A DNA stretch of 64,000 nucleotides from Ephydatia muelleri (taxonomy: Eukaryota > Porifera > Demospongiae > Spongillida > Spongillidae). Shown in pieces: positions 20,127-35,180 of this stretch. The stretch spans positions 4,164,049 through 4,228,048 of the forward strand of contig JABACO010000020.1 in assembly GCA_013339895.1 (NCBI GenBank), given 5' to 3'. Position 1 is the stretch's first letter. Every line of letters begins with the position of its first letter. The notes beneath the pieces are model-generated. The model was given only the letters and a program-made list of their open reading frames with translations, was not told where the DNA came from and did no database searches. The translations under genes were made by a program, and so were the position numbers.

Positions 20127-21880
20127 TTCTAAGATTCAGCAATAAAAACTGCAATAATTAAATAAATAAATACAATAAAAATGCAGTCAAACTGCTCAGG
20201 TTACCGAGCATTGTTTGTATTCCTACAGATATATCACCACATAGATCCTTTCAATTGACTTGTTCCAGGAGGAGCCCAGTGTATGTGCTTAGTGCAATGC
20301 TGTATGTATCTATGCACCTTTCAAATTTATCATGATAAATAGGACATTGTAACTTGTCTATGTCGTTTTCCTAGGTGAGATTGTATTGTATCCAAAACAG
20401 GTACATGCACAACTACTAGTGAGAAGTAAGAATGAATGGATTTTCCATATAATGATACAACTGCAAATCTTAATTCATCACCATTTTACAACTCTTCGAG
20501 TTTAGTTGAGGTTAAATAAAATACATATACATAATATTATTACCTGTATTGATCAACATTGGGCACAAAACCAAGTTTTCAATTTTTGGATTTTCTGAGA
20601 GTTTGCATTAGCTATACAGATTTGATTGAATTGGGCACTGCATTTATAGGCATGCATTCAATGCAAGCTAGTTTTGCTTGTCCTATAATTTGCAAGACAA
20701 GTCACTGTACTTATTGTACTGCAACTGAGTATTTGTATCCCCATAGGCATCAAGAGTGAATTTGTAGGGATTGTAATACTTTCACACCCAGCTAATTGAC
20801 CACTACATAGTCAAGTACAATGAAATTCATGTTTTGCTAGCCATATAGCTAATTATTATATCTTAATATCAATCAAACTGCAGGAGTGTGCAGCTCACTT
20901 CCACATGCCACTGGGTCTCGTCTGACAGTATTGTTGTCCTTCACGGTTCTCGTCTCAGAAACAGAGGTTGAATTTATGCTAATTCAGGTGGCTACAAGGG
21001 CAAGGGATTAAGAAGTCAAACAGGGAAACTGTGCACTGCATGCACTATGTATTGAAATTTCTTTTGCCATGAGCAAAACAAACTCTCATATTGTAGATGA
21101 CAAATAAGATGGTGTGCCACATCCACGATTATCATATCTCAATGAGTTGGGTGAGAAACAGATCATATTCAGCAAGCATCCAATTCAGATTTTAAACTTG
21201 ACCTGAAAGATTATCAAGGTCAATTTTATAAGAATGCTAGCAAACGGCATAGGTGCATGGAAAATACTCTGACGTGCAGGCCAGGGTATTAGAAGAGAAA
21301 GACAAAGCATTTATATTCATTGTAAGGCATACTCACTGAATCTATTGGTCTTGGCAGCAGAATTATGTGTCATTGTTTTAGCCTTTTTCGGATTTGTTGA
21401 GAAGTTGTATATGTTTTTTCTCTCCCTCTACACATTGAAGAAGTCTGTTGAAATGAGCACTCAGCAATCAAGCTTCAGATGCAAATGAGAGACCACATTT
21501 GCCAAGACGGCTTTGTGATACCATTGTGGTCAAGCATATCTGACACACAGAGGTCCTTATCACAGCACTATGAGATGTAACATTCTTCAGCATATTGCTG
21601 ATGATTCCTTGCAGAAAAATGCTACAAGATCAGAAGCACTTTCTTAGGCAAATATAATGGACACCTTGAAATTTCATGACAGTGTTTTGGAATACAATCC
21701 AAACGATTACATGCCTAAAATTGAAATTATGATTATTGAGGTTATGATACAAGTAGTAACTCATGCGCGTAAAATAGGGCATGTCCTTAGTAGATTTGAA
21801 TAATAAACTACATGCAAAGATCAGAAACATAAAGTAGGTGTTCCTTATTGTACTGCCATGTTACGCATTTTCTATCATCT
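20127..21880. other. Intergenic AT-rich, no recognised gene
   Basis: I see no coding signal, RNA gene or tandem repeat of note on either strand. Decayed transposon sequence continuing from either side is likely. Confidence 0.4.
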
Positions 21881-22980
21881 GGTGATGGTTCAAATTTAAA
21901 GCATGGATTTGCCATCAAGACAGAGACTTGATCTATAGGGTGTCTTGTTTAAAATGCACCCACTCCTCACTGGCATTAGAGTGAGGCAAGACCAATACAA
22001 GTCTTGCAATCTTTGATACGTTGCCGAATTTCTACCTAAAACCATCACCTGTCTTTACCTTACCCAGGAATGTCCAAATAACATCCATACAAATAAATTC
22101 ACTCTCCTCATTCTCAAGATCTTCATCCTTGAACTCATTGCCAAACTTCATGTGGAATGTCACTTTCATTACGAAGTTGGTATGCAACAAATTCATCAAA
22201 CATTCAATCTTTTTCAACGTCCTTGACAGGCAGATTATCTTGTAGCGACTAATAAAATACTCCACATCACAATATGCACATTTATTTCGCTCATCAAAGT
22301 TGACAAACCAAGCCTTAGAAGCTTCTGTCTTGTTATGAAACCGATACAATACATTTTATTATGCAACTGGTTACTAGCATCCAGATGTATCTCAGTGAGA
22401 GAGCTTACAACTCTTATAACATCAACTTTTACAAATTTTCCAACTGTCCCCTCAGCAGGGATATGCACTGGTCATATACTCGATAAGGATCATCTTGTTG
22501 AATACAGAAAGAAGATAGGTAAAAAGGAAGTATACATCGCGCATTGGCTTGCCAAAGACAATTTGGGCCTTAGAAACCTAGCTTGACTAAAAGACTCAGA
22601 AAGAAAATAACATTTTAGGCTCTCATTTTGCTTAAGAGCACGTTCTACAACGACCTAAACTCAGCCAACAAGTAGAAACATATTTCATCACCTCTCTGTA
22701 GTGAATGTCACTAAAAGTATATTCTTCAAGAGAACTTTTCTCAAACCAATCTACAACAACCTCTTCAATATCAAATCCTACTAGTTGTGAAAAGTTTTCA
22801 CTAGCTCTATTGGCTGAGTTGTGAGCATGGAATCCCATAACATAGGTACTATGATTGATCTGATAAACTCTAGTCACAATTGGGTTATGCTTTACCATGT
22901 TAAACTGGTATTGTCTACCCACTGTGAACAATTTATCCATGGGATATTTGTTTGGTAAGAACTTCACATGAGATTTCAAT
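21880..22980 (-). pseudogene. hAT-like (DUF4371-type) transposase pseudogene
   Basis: Reading the minus strand from 22979: KHNPIVTRVYQ, then FHAHNSANRASENFSQLVGF, then DIEEVVVDWFEKS, then VMKYVSTCWLSLGRC. These match the conserved order of DUF4371/hAT transposases (HNxxxTR, HxxxNxA, GxDIEExxxDxxxxFxKS, xTRWLSLxRC). Further left, in changing frames, come LLRGQLENL, DEDLENEESE and LVLVLPHSNASEE, the last being the hAT VLPHSNAxxER block with WVH in place of the usual residues. Several stops and frame changes make it non-functional. Confidence 0.7.
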
Positions 22981-23226
22981 TTTCTAGTTGTTGTGCTAAG
23001 GTTTTGTGTACGAAGACACCCTCAATATGTCGCTTTACAGTGTACATGTGTCGCCAGTGCAATCTCCCGCATAATCAATATATACAAGACTTACAATATT
23101 ATTTATACAACAGTGTATTCATATTCCTGCAGGAACACAGTACATGTACATGTGTTTAAAAATGAAGATACATTCATAGTTCAATGAAGAAATAACAGTG
23201 ATTCAGAATAATGACATGCGTGACAG

Positions 23227-26200
23227 TCAAGGATGATTTGGATGAGACCCTTGAGGATAGTGGGGTGCAGGTCCTTGGGGTCCACTTGGATAGGGAGCAG
23301 GACCTTGGGGTCCACTTGGATAAGGAGCAGAACCTTGGGGTGCACTTGGATAAGGAGCTGAACCGTGTGGTCCACTTGGGTAGGGAGCAGGACCTTGGGG
23401 TGCACTTGGATAAGGAGCAGGACCTTGGGGATCACTTGGGTAGGGAGCAGGTCCTTGGGATCCAGCTGAAAATACAGTAATCAGATTTATGACACACTGC
23501 TATGTAAATACAGTGTAGCGCAAAATTATGACAGGGGAAACTTTGACAACTTTGGTGAACTTGAGAACAATTCGTCAAATTTTACCAGTAATATTACACC
23601 AACAAAGGTGCCTTGATTTCTTTCATGCATTGAGCTTTCCTCACCAATGCCTAAATCTGCTGTATTTAACTTTCTATGCCATTTAGTGCTATACTGTTAA
23701 TGAAAAAGAGACAAATCTTTCTACTAGTCAAAAACAATTGTGTCGAATGCAGTTGAGAAGTGCAATTTCATTTTTCACCTAATCCAGAGGTTTATAATAA
23801 TTTACAACATAATAACTATTCGTAAATAAATTAAAAACATAATAGTTATCAGAAACAAATGGAACCTCAAAATACACGCAGTCAGAAAATGCAATGTCAT
23901 GTAGTCTTGATCTAATGGTTTGGTTAGTACAACTTCATAGAAATTACTAACTCATAAGAAAAGTTAATTATGGTATACAATCAACAAATACTTTCACATT
24001 AACGGAAGTTTAAATAAAAAATAGCTAGATTGTAGTTACAATTATTAAATGACGTAGAACTCCTTTGGTGTGTTCCTGATGGTAATGACCTTAGCCTTGA
24101 AATGTACATCAAACAGCACAAGTTCCCCTTCATATATTATACTCAGTTAATTATTATAACTCTAATCCATTACCATAACATTGTAGGTTGCATGTCCAGA
24201 AATGTGTGTGATTAAACACTACTACACAGTTGGAGCATTCACAAAATATTTTCGTAAGCATAAGTTATGACACAACAAATGATTTAAGTTCAATTATCAG
24301 CCATTAGGTCGAGAAAACATCTATAAGCTCCCTTTTAGCTGCAGCAGCTCTACTGATGGGTCTCTGAAGTTTGTGAATGAAATTCTACTTTAGTGCACTA
24401 AGATGTTATCCCTCTCATGAAGCTGACTGTGCTGGAAGATCAGAGAGTGAATGAATAATGCGGTTGAGATATGTGGAGATGGATAATTTCAACGCGTATT
24501 CATTCATATGTACATGTATAAGGAATTGGCCAGCTGGAACACAGCTGCACTTAAGCAACAGATTGCCATGCACTGATAGCAAATGTGCTACAATTTTAGC
24601 ATCACAATTCACAGGGTACACCTGAATGCGGACCAGTTATGCATGACTTATAAGGAAGCAGTGCCATGATGGAAGAGCTACTAGGGGCGACATACACCAT
24701 ACATGTAAATAGCATATTCGACAACCTATCATGCTCAGGATTTTAACACTTTGCTGGCGTGACAATTGTTGTTGGTTACCAATGAAGAAAAATGGATATT
24801 GCCCTCCCAGAGGTCAAAAATTACCCAAACACTCACAACCAATACATGTACATGGAGAAACTCATGCTGCTCATATACATGTACATGTATTGAGGATCCA
24901 GAATTCAAGTGAGAGCATCTGAGCAGGAAACATACTGAAAAGCATATTGACCAAGTTGCAATGTGCTAAGAAAAGTTCTTCAGTCGATGGTGGACACAAT
25001 GTTTTTGATATGATCGAAAATAAAGATTTTTCATCTCATGATCTACAGTTTCTAGCTTGTGACAATCCATCGATAACGGCAGCCATGTTGGTGTTTGAAG
25101 GCATACAAGTCTCCTAATCAGTTTATCAGTGAGTGGGTTAAGTGATGTAGTTATACACATCATTTCTGAAATACATTACTACAGGAAAGTAAGTAAACCA
25201 ACGTTCATTGTTAAAGATTATCAGCTGTGATATTTATATACTCCACTCAGATCCGTCATTTTTATTAACTCCAAGACTGGGCTTGGTGAGGCTTGTGCCA
25301 ATATTGCAGAGCTCTGTATTATTTTACATAGAGACTGCAGCACAAATCAAAGAAAAACCTTCATTTTCCTGTGAGTGAAATAAAAATAGACTTCACCTCT
25401 CCAAAGCAACTGAAACTGATGAAAGCATTGCTCAACATTCACGACAGCCAAACTTGCAGAAACTGAAGCTACATGTACATGTAGAAGTATTTTCAAAGCA
25501 ACATGCTATCTAGATGCTGGCTGAGATGGTCTTTTTCAATGAGTAGATCAAAAATGAAAGCATCTTCGCAGAAGAGTGAGCATTTGTTTGCCTTCGTTTA
25601 TCACAGCAAACAGGGCAAAAAGATTTAGGTAATGCTTTTAATCAGTGCATTCAAATGACCTTGTTTCCAATGAAAATGCAGTTCTGCTAAGTTATTTTTA
25701 CAATGCAACACATACTGGTAGACAATTATCAGGCAGGTTTTGCGTTGCCAACAGGCAGATCAACAAAGTAACTCAGAAAGATTCATACTATGTGGACAAT
25801 ACACTGGACATGGTGGGTCTAAATCATTCTCAGCATCAGATCTTGTCAGTGGCTACTAGCAGGCGGAAGTTACCAGAAAGACCAGCCCAGGACAGCATTC
25901 ACAAAACCTGGATTGTTTTTATTTCAAGTCATTCCATTTTGGCTATGCAATGCTTGAGCGGTTGAGTGCTGAGTAGTCTGAAATGGTCCAGCTGTCTAGT
26001 GTAGTTTAATGACATCATCATGGTAGGAACCTCCTTCCGTGATTGGTGGCATGCTTGCAAGGCTTAGAGGGGCGGTGCAGAGAGAGAGAGCAAATGCCCT
26101 TGATCATGTAACAAAGCCATGGAATCATGAGAGTCATTTGCTGGTGCAACAATGGAATTCGCTGGAGATGGTAACTGGGTTGGGGCACCAGATCAAGGGC

Positions 26201-29200
26201 CTGATGAGTGCATAACAGCAGACTGCATTTTGACAGGCTGAAACTGTGCCCATCAAGCATCAGGCTGGACCAGGGAGCTGAAGGCATGATACTGCGGGAC
26301 AACAATGGTGACCATAGAGAAGCAGACCGCCCAGTGGAGGGACAGACACACATAAGCAAATTGCAGCTGCTGACGATGATTATGCAAGGTCCCCTCTGCC
26401 ACCAGAAGCAGACTGACCCACACTGGTACCTCCAACAAGGCCCGCAAAGATACATTCAGTTTCAAGCCACCACCTGGTACCTGCGCCAATACCCAGACCA
26501 GCAGATTGTTCGAGGCCAAAAGTATAAAGGTGAACAAATACATGATTTCTATGAACCATATATTGCTCATTGAAATCAGGGAGCAGCGTAACGAGTGCAC
26601 CTGCTCAGATGAAGCTCCATAGATAAGTCATAGTTCTGTATTCAGGCAGGATCTTTCTCTTGTGCTGTCATCTTTCTCTTGTGCTGTCCCTAACTTAGTG
26701 TGCACGGCGAACCACTTACACATACATTGTATGAAAGACACCCCCAACCAGGTACTGTATTATGCCACTTCAGGAGGGTACTTATCACTATGAGATAGAA
26801 CACGCATGGCACACAAATCACTTCTATCAATGCACTTGATTGATCACAAGTACAGTAATAGTAATGGATTCCAATCCCACCAGCGTACACGTCCCTCATG
26901 AAAGTACATAAAGATAGATTGAGGTGTTGTATCGTGTGTACTTGTAACACACGAACGCGGCAATTATACCAACATACTGGTACATGTATGCCTAAATACA
27001 CTCAGACAGTCTGTACCTCTATTCAATCGTGACGCGGGACCAATGTTAAAAGGCATAAAATGGCTTAGAAATTTGTCTAGGAACTCATACTCTTTGTTGT
27101 CCTACGTGTCAAATGATCAGGGTACCATATGAACTGGTTCCCAGATTATACATTTACGTGATACGTCGCATTCGGAGAAAATTATAGTATGTGTCTCAAC
27201 GTCAAAATGTTCACTCTGGCAGCCATAATCACCTGCAACCAACAATCAACAATTGATGCTCAGCCATGGAGATTATCAGCTGAGAGCAGTACTGGCTCAT
27301 GCGAACCAGAAGGGATCGACCATTTGGAGGACCCCACCCAGCAGCAAAGATACCCATCAGAACCAGACCACATCAGTGACACTGTAACACAGCTCAGTTC
27401 AGAAAGAGAGGATGACAAGTGCAGCAAAAATACATGTACATTTACAAGCCAATGTGTTCAGTAGGCATATTCATGATCTTCAGCTCGTCTTTCTACAGTA
27501 CTGAGGTTGGCTACATATAGTAAATGCATGTTTGTGCATGTACACTGTATATTCAAAACCTAAAGCGACATGTATTCTGTGTGTCATTCATAGAAGAATA
27601 GTTGTGATTTGATATTGATTGATATGGTGAAAACAAATTCAAATCATACTTAAAGTTTTCAATTAATTCACTGTTCTAGTATTCTTGCTGCATCAATAAT
27701 TTAAACTTGGATTCTCAACCCTAAATCAACATGAGGTGACCACACACATTCTACTGTATTAATATTAGCCCAGTGTATACAGTACATGTATTTATCCAGG
27801 GCATTCATCTTCTATAGGTTACAGTATTCATTCAATGTACATATATGTACAGTACTGTGTACAATATTACATCTACATGTACATGATTTTAAATCTCAGT
27901 TGCACTGTATGTTATTTCAGAGCTCAGTTTCAGGTTTCACTTACTCTATTTTAAATAATAGACTTAATAGTTTTTTTCCCTATAACTTATGAAGTTACAT
28001 GAATGGCTATAATTTTCCCTTGATTGCAGATTACCCTACAAACAAGTGCATGTACATGTAACAGACATGGTTATAAGCAAGCCATCAGAAAATCTGGCCA
28101 CATTGAACACTGTGAAGATGAGTCATCATCCAAAACAGAAAAACACCAAATAGTAATGAACTACTGTACGTAAGTACACAAGTCTATGCTCACCTGGTTG
28201 ACCGTACACTGTGGTCTCCTGTCTCCTCAATATGGGAGGGTTGGGCTTGATATTGTTGGCCTTCATGAAGGCTATCAGCTGACCTGGTATTTCTGCAAGA
28301 GTCTCTCGAGCCTGCAAGACAGACCACAGCATGCTCATAAAAAGTCACACTTTTCAAAAATTTTAAGACACGCATGAATCTACGAATGACAGGTATGTCT
28401 ACCGTACTGTACTTGTACACTACAATAGATGTGCAGTTCAGTATGTACACAATGCAAAATAATGATTCTAGGCTCTTATGCAATTATTTTAAGAGCACTG
28501 ATTCATGGGTGTGCACCTACCACAGAGGCAGCAGGTCCTGATTTTCTCATCACCTCTCTGAAAGGAACAAACTGCACAATGTCCCGTGCCATTGCTTGTC
28601 CTTGGTGATTCTTGAGGGGTGTGTCATCAGCATCAAGTATTTCCTGATAAGAAGAGATACATGTACTGTACATACAAGAAATGGCTAAAATACATGTACC
28701 TTAAAATTGAATTAATGATCACACTGAAATACAGATTTTAATTTACGGCATTATTTATAATGTGCTTTATACATGTGCACCATGCATGTACAGGTACACA
28801 AGTTTTCGGTTTCACACACAAACACACACCACACTACAGACAAACACATGTAACAAACACACAAAAACACATGAACACACATACAGCACACATATAAACA
28901 CACTACAAATACTGTACACAAATGCACACACACACAAATCAGTGAATATAACAAAATGGTACTGTTATGAGTCCTTTCCTTTCAGACAAGTATTAAAGCA
29001 TCAATGGATAATATTATTACTTCATATGTATGTCCTTGTGCTCACCATGTTCTTAAAGTCAGCTCCTCCTACTCCCACAATGACAATGGACAGAGGCAGT
29101 TTGGACGCAGCCACTATCCTGTCCACAGTATTGGCCATGTCGGTGATCTCTCCATCCTGAATGGACATGAGCACAAGATGATGTCACAGGAATGTGTCAT

Positions 29201-32200
29201 CATAGCATCATTGATGAATTAATTACCCATACACCTGTGCACGCAAATATCCTGCACACGCAATGGTCGCTACTACATGTACCTCCATGCCACTGCAGAA
29301 TACTGCTTACCGTGATGACCAGAAGGATGAAGTAATTCTGAGACTGCTGATTTTCCTGCACAGAAGCATACTGCATGGCCCTGTCCAAGAAGGAGGAGAA
29401 GTTGGTGGGACCATGGAGCTTCACATTGTGCAGAGTGTACTGGTAGGCATCTAGAATACCCTGTGGGACGATTAGCCTTAGCATCAAGCGAATGCAACGA
29501 TGTGAGAAAAGAAGACAAAGAGAGTAAGAGAAGGGATATGCAAGGAGGGAATAAATAAACCAACAGATTCAGTGTTACCGTACGTGTGTGATGAAGGGAC
29601 TTACAAGTACAATTACAGTGTGTATTGTTGTGTTGCGCCAAAAACTGTACGGACACGATGTACTGTACTCACACACAGTGCATACACAGGTGGTCTAATC
29701 ATCTGCATCACTATGCCCCCTATCATAAAAATCCCAGCTTTCAGGCTACAACAGCATAGGGCTTATATCAGGCCATATCAGGCTTACACAGTCCTCACCT
29801 GGACCCCATACACTTCAGGGTTCTGATAATTGAAGTTGAGGGGGAAGCAGTGAGAGACCTCCCATTCAGGTGGAAGTTGAGCACCAAACCCAAATGCAGG
29901 GATCATCTGGTCACTGTCATATGGAGCCAGCACACTGGCCACTGACCTGATGGCCTGGACATACTCATTTTCCTGGAATGGAGAGTGCAGCACTAGAAAC
30001 CTGAGTACTGTACGTGTTCAAATTGTACAGTGAGCACTGTATCTGTTGCATGTGTGTACATGTATAGACGAACTAAATGAGCTAGTATGCAGTTCCATTC
30101 TAACTAATCATTTGTACAGCAACTTTGCAATATCTGAATCAAATCTCTGTAATTACTTTGTTGCAATTATGCATCTACATATTAAGAGTTCGTTACAACC
30201 ATGTTTCAATGCATACACTGATACACTTATATACTCCACGGAGGGGAGGAGGCTAAATATACAATTACTAAATTCTTAGAACTCCATATACATGTACTTT
30301 TCCATTTATTTAAACTCTTGATTCCTAATGCATTACATATGGTACATGTAATCTGCCCATCTGTCTTATCTAGTTGAAATGTATATGCTTTCATTCCATG
30401 CAAATCTACCTTGGCCATTAAACAAATAAGCTCGCCATTACAATAATAAATCACATGCTGCACGAGGTCATTAGCCCATTTTTTGCAAGCTTCTGAATTG
30501 AAGTGGCAATTGAGGTTTCTTACATCAGAGCTACAAATCAGCTACGTAACTGCGCTGACACATCTGATATATGTATGTGAGGATTAGCAGAAGCAACAGC
30601 TATCTGGAAGTGTGCTGCGGTCTCCCAGTTAATTAACTTTAATATGATAGTCAGTATCCAGTACATGTAACCAGCTAGTGCCATTGGCCATTGATTTCAT
30701 TTAGAAGAGCCCTAGGAACACCATCAAAGACTCACCCACCCCTTCAAGCTTTAAGCTCTCATAACTTTAACACTCCACTCTTTTTTACAAAGTAGGCCAT
30801 TTTTGGGTAACTCTTAAATGAGTTGCATAAAATCAGAGGATGATATCATTTTCATCTTAAAAAGTGTACCCCTCCCCCCGCATGCACTACAGAATTAGAG
30901 TTACTGTACATTGCATATGACCTTGCAAGCACACGTACAGTACATGTACTGTGTACATGCATTGCTGCTGACACATGTGAATCAATCGTCCAAAGTAACA
31001 AAACTGCAATTATTGTGCTGACGAAGTATATGTAGTAAATGTATATACAGCACAATCATCTGGCTGCTTTTAATACACACGCATGTACTGATGCATGTAA
31101 ACACAAACACACACACACAGACACACACACCTACACAGGCACACACACTTGCTCTGAACACACACACACACACAATCTGTAAAACATTCCACACATTTAC
31201 CAATACACATACATGTACTTCCCATGCATGCAACTTGTCCAAGTGCCTGTACCTGGTAAGGGCTTGTGTAATGGAGAGAGGATGGCTGAGAGGGGTGGCC
31301 ATTGGACGCCTGGGGCAGAGAACATTTGTAAATTGTCCAATGTGGTTATTGCAGCTACCCTGGTTAAAGAGGACTCACAGTGAAGTCCACAGCCGTGATC
31401 AAGCTAATCTGGCAGCCTCCTTTGATGTAATCCACAAAACTGTGCACAGGAGTGGCTCTGAAAGAAGAGATGAACATTTACAATGCTATACGAGTGACAC
31501 ATGATATGAGTGTGGGTGTATAAGTGAGAGTATGCATGTATGTATAGCACATGTACATGTATGTCAAGTACAGGATGTGTGAAATACAGATGGTAATTCC
31601 TATGAGTATGCCAGGAGTGCATCAAGTCAATGAATATACACATTGCACATGCACATCAAACAACTAGCTCATTTGTACAGTACACATACGCCTGTACATG
31701 TACATGTACATGTAGATCATAATGCCATGACGTAATACAGCTTGTACAGGACATGTGACTGTACTGCACAGTGCACATATCAATGTGCTCACTCGAAACA
31801 CAATGGTACTGTAGTATATATTTGTACTGAACACTGCCTGCATGTGTACTGGCACCATCCACTGTGCACACAATTCTCCACAACTGCATACAGTCACATG
31901 CATGTACTGCACATGTAATACCCAGGGTTAGGGTGTGCGAATGGCCCAGGGTGAGGGTGGAGTGAGGGTGTGTGAGTGGACCAGAGTGAGGGTGTGTGAG
32001 TGGACCAGGCTGAGGGTGTGTGAGTGGACCAGGGTGAGGGGACCAGGGTGAGGGTGTGTGAGTGGACCAGGGTGAGGGGACCAGGGTGAGGTGTGTGAGT
32101 GGAGCAGGGTGAGGTGTGTGAGTGGACCAGGGTGAGGGTGTGTGAGGGGACCAGGGTGAGTGGACCAGGGTGAGGTGTGTGAGTGGACCAGGGTGAGTGG

Positions 32201-35139
32201 ACCAGGGTGAGGGGACCAGGGTGAGGTGTGTGAGTGGACCAGGGTGAGTGGACCAGGGTGAGGATGTGTGAGTGGACCAGGGTGAGGTGTGTGAGTGGAC
32301 CAGGGTGAGGTGTGTGAGTGGACCAGGGTGAGGCGTGTGAGTGGACCAGTGTGAGGGGACCAGGGTGAGGGTGTGTGAGTGGACTAGGGTGAGGATGTGT
32401 GAGTGGACTAGGGTGAGGATGTGTGAGTGGACCAGGGTGAGGTGTGTGAGTGGACCAGGGTGAGGTGTGTGAGTGGACTAGGGTGAGGATGTGTGAGTGG
32501 ACCAGGGTGAGGCGTGTGAGTGGACCAGGGTGAGGATGTGTGAGTGGACCAGGGTGAGGGTGTGTGAGGGGACCAGGGTGAGGGTGTGTGAGTGGACCAG
32601 GGTGAGGGTGTGTGAGTGGACCAGGGTGAGGGTGTGTGAGTGGACCAGGGTGAAGGTGTGTGAGTGGACCAGGGTGAGGCGTGTGAGTGGACTAGGGTGA
32701 GGATGTGTGAGTGGACCAGGGTGAGGCGTGTGAGTGGACTAGGGTGAGGATGTGTGAGTGGAGCAGGGTGAGGGTGTGTGAGTGGAGCAGGGTGAAGGTG
32801 TGTGAGTGGACCAGGGTGAGGGTGTGTGAGGGGACCAGGGTGAGTGGACCAGGGTGAGGTGTGTGAGTGGACCAGGGTGAGTGGACCAGGGTGAGGATGT
32901 GTGAGTGGACCAGGGTGAGGTGTGTGAGTGGACCAGGGTGAGGGTGTGTGAGTGGACCAGGGTGAGGGTGTGTGAGTGGACCAGGGTGAGGTGTGTGAGT
33001 GGACCAGGGTGAGGCGTGTGAGTGGACTAGGGTGAGGATGTGTGAGTGGACCAGGGTGAGGCGTGTGAGTGGACTAGGGTGAGGATGTGTGAGTGGAGCA
33101 GGGTGAGGGTGTGTGAGTGGAGCAGGGTGAAGGTGTGTGAGTGGACCAGGGTGAGGGTGTGTGAGTGGACTAGGGTGAGGATGTGTGAGTGGAGCAGGGT
33201 GAGGGTGTGTGAGTGGAGCAGGGTGAAGGTGTGTGAGTGGACCAGGGTGAGGGTGTGTGAGTGGACCAGGGTGAGGGTGTGTGAGTGGACCAGGGTGAGG
33301 TGTGTGAGGGGACCAGGGTGAGGTGTGTGAGTGGACCAGGGTGAGGTGTGTGAGTGGACCAGGGTGAGGTGTGTGAGTGGACCAGGGTGAGGATGTGTGA
33401 GTGGACCAGGGTGAGGGTGTGTGAGTGGACCAGGGTGAGGTGTGTGAGTGGACCAGGGTGAGGTGTGTGAGTGGACCAGGGTGAGGTGTGTGAGTGGACC
33501 AGGGTGAGGGTGTGTGAGGGGACCAGGGTGAGGGTGTGTGAGTGGACCAGGGTGAGGGTGTGTGAGTGGACCAGGGTGAGGGTGTGTGAGTGGACCAGGG
33601 TGAGTGGTTGTGGCAGACCTAGGAGTCGGACAAGAAGCCAATCAACAGGAAAGAAAAACTCATCATTTCATTATATAGTACACATGTTTAGATGGTCAAC
33701 CAATGATATCCCATACAGCAGTACAGTACATGTAAACATGCTCATAAGTGTAGAGCTCTATCACAATGGTACAGGTTAACATAAAGAGAAAGGCTTATGA
33801 CATATTTACACGCAGTCCTGTCCATGTAAGGGCTGCACTGCCTACACAATAAGAGTACAATCGGGTGTGTAACTGTTGTGTGAAAACAACAGAGCTGTTT
33901 TCTAACTTGGTGACATAATGTAAACACCTCACAAGGTAAATACAACACCTTAAGTCACATTACCTCACATGTTGGCTACAACACCTTACCTCACAGAGGT
34001 GAACACCAGAACTCCAGTTGATTTCTTCTTGCCCTTCTGAGTGGGATTAGTGAGGTCCAAATTGAAGATCTGACCACCTCTGAAGGTTAACACAGGGTGG
34101 GGATGATTAGGGTAAGAGAGGCCATACAATGTACATACCTTTCAGGACAGATGTCTTTGAGTGGAGCAGTACAGATCCCAATGAGCTCATTGTTACCTGA
34201 CCTACAGCATGCAATGTGCAGACATGGAGGATTACGCAGTCAAAGATGCATGTAGCGTGACTCCCACACAAGTCAAGAAAAACATCTTTTTGAAGAAGGT
34301 AAGTCAGAATATAGGGTGGAGTGTGCAAAACCAAGGAAACGAGAATAATCACAATGAAGTAGTAGATGAGCCTATATCCATAGTGTACATTAAGCTGCCC
34401 AAGTCACACTTGTATAGTTTACAATACAAGCAACAGAACAACTGCGCTTATTTTAAGAGTTGGATGGTAAAATGAAAATTTTGCAAATGACACTTGCATC
34501 GAATCTTAGTCAGCAGCTACATGTATTAGGATTGTGTAATAACTAACTTGTTCCAATCCCACACTGAGAACTGTAGTGTCCTCTCCCAGTCTCCACTGCA
34601 CAGCTTCTGGATCTCCATTTGAAATGCAGGCCACCTGAAAACAGAAAATTCCACCTCACAATCACGGTACGAAAAGCTCTGAACATACATGTACACTTTC
34701 ATGAACATGCGTTAAGGAAGTAGGCGGAGCAGTGATGTCAACAGAGGTGCTGATCGCACTCATCTTCACATAAACATTGGCTGGTAAAGTATGTAGTAGG
34801 GACAGGGAAATGTACACACTGCATTCACATGCCAACTATGGAGGAACCTTATGGCAGTAGTGACTAAGCATGTGCATTTGAAGTTTAATTAATTTATTTT
34901 TTCTGTCCCAATGTAGCCTTGCAACCAACAATGTATTCTTTGGTGAAGATGGGTTAGAATTTTACTGCAAGAATTACCTCGGGGAGAGTGTCTTCATGAT
35001 GGGCTTGGACCTGTACACCACTGTGAAGGCGCCTCCCTCCTGTGCCTTGGCTATCTCAATGTATGGATCAGACTGCATCCAGTCAAGTGTGTGCACATTC
35101 ATTGTGTGTGTGTGTGAGTGTGTGTGTGTGTGTGTGTGT

Positions 35140-35180
<41 letters not shown>

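Noticed and set aside
26208..26573. 121-codon plus-strand frame as a retroelement gene
   Set aside because: No protease, RNase H or integrase motif could be read, and a minus-strand frame of similar length overlaps it.
31925..33606. Long Thr/His/Pro and Glu/Trp/Thr open frames as proteins
   Set aside because: They come from the minisatellite period; they shift frame wherever unit length changes and have no flanking coding sequence.
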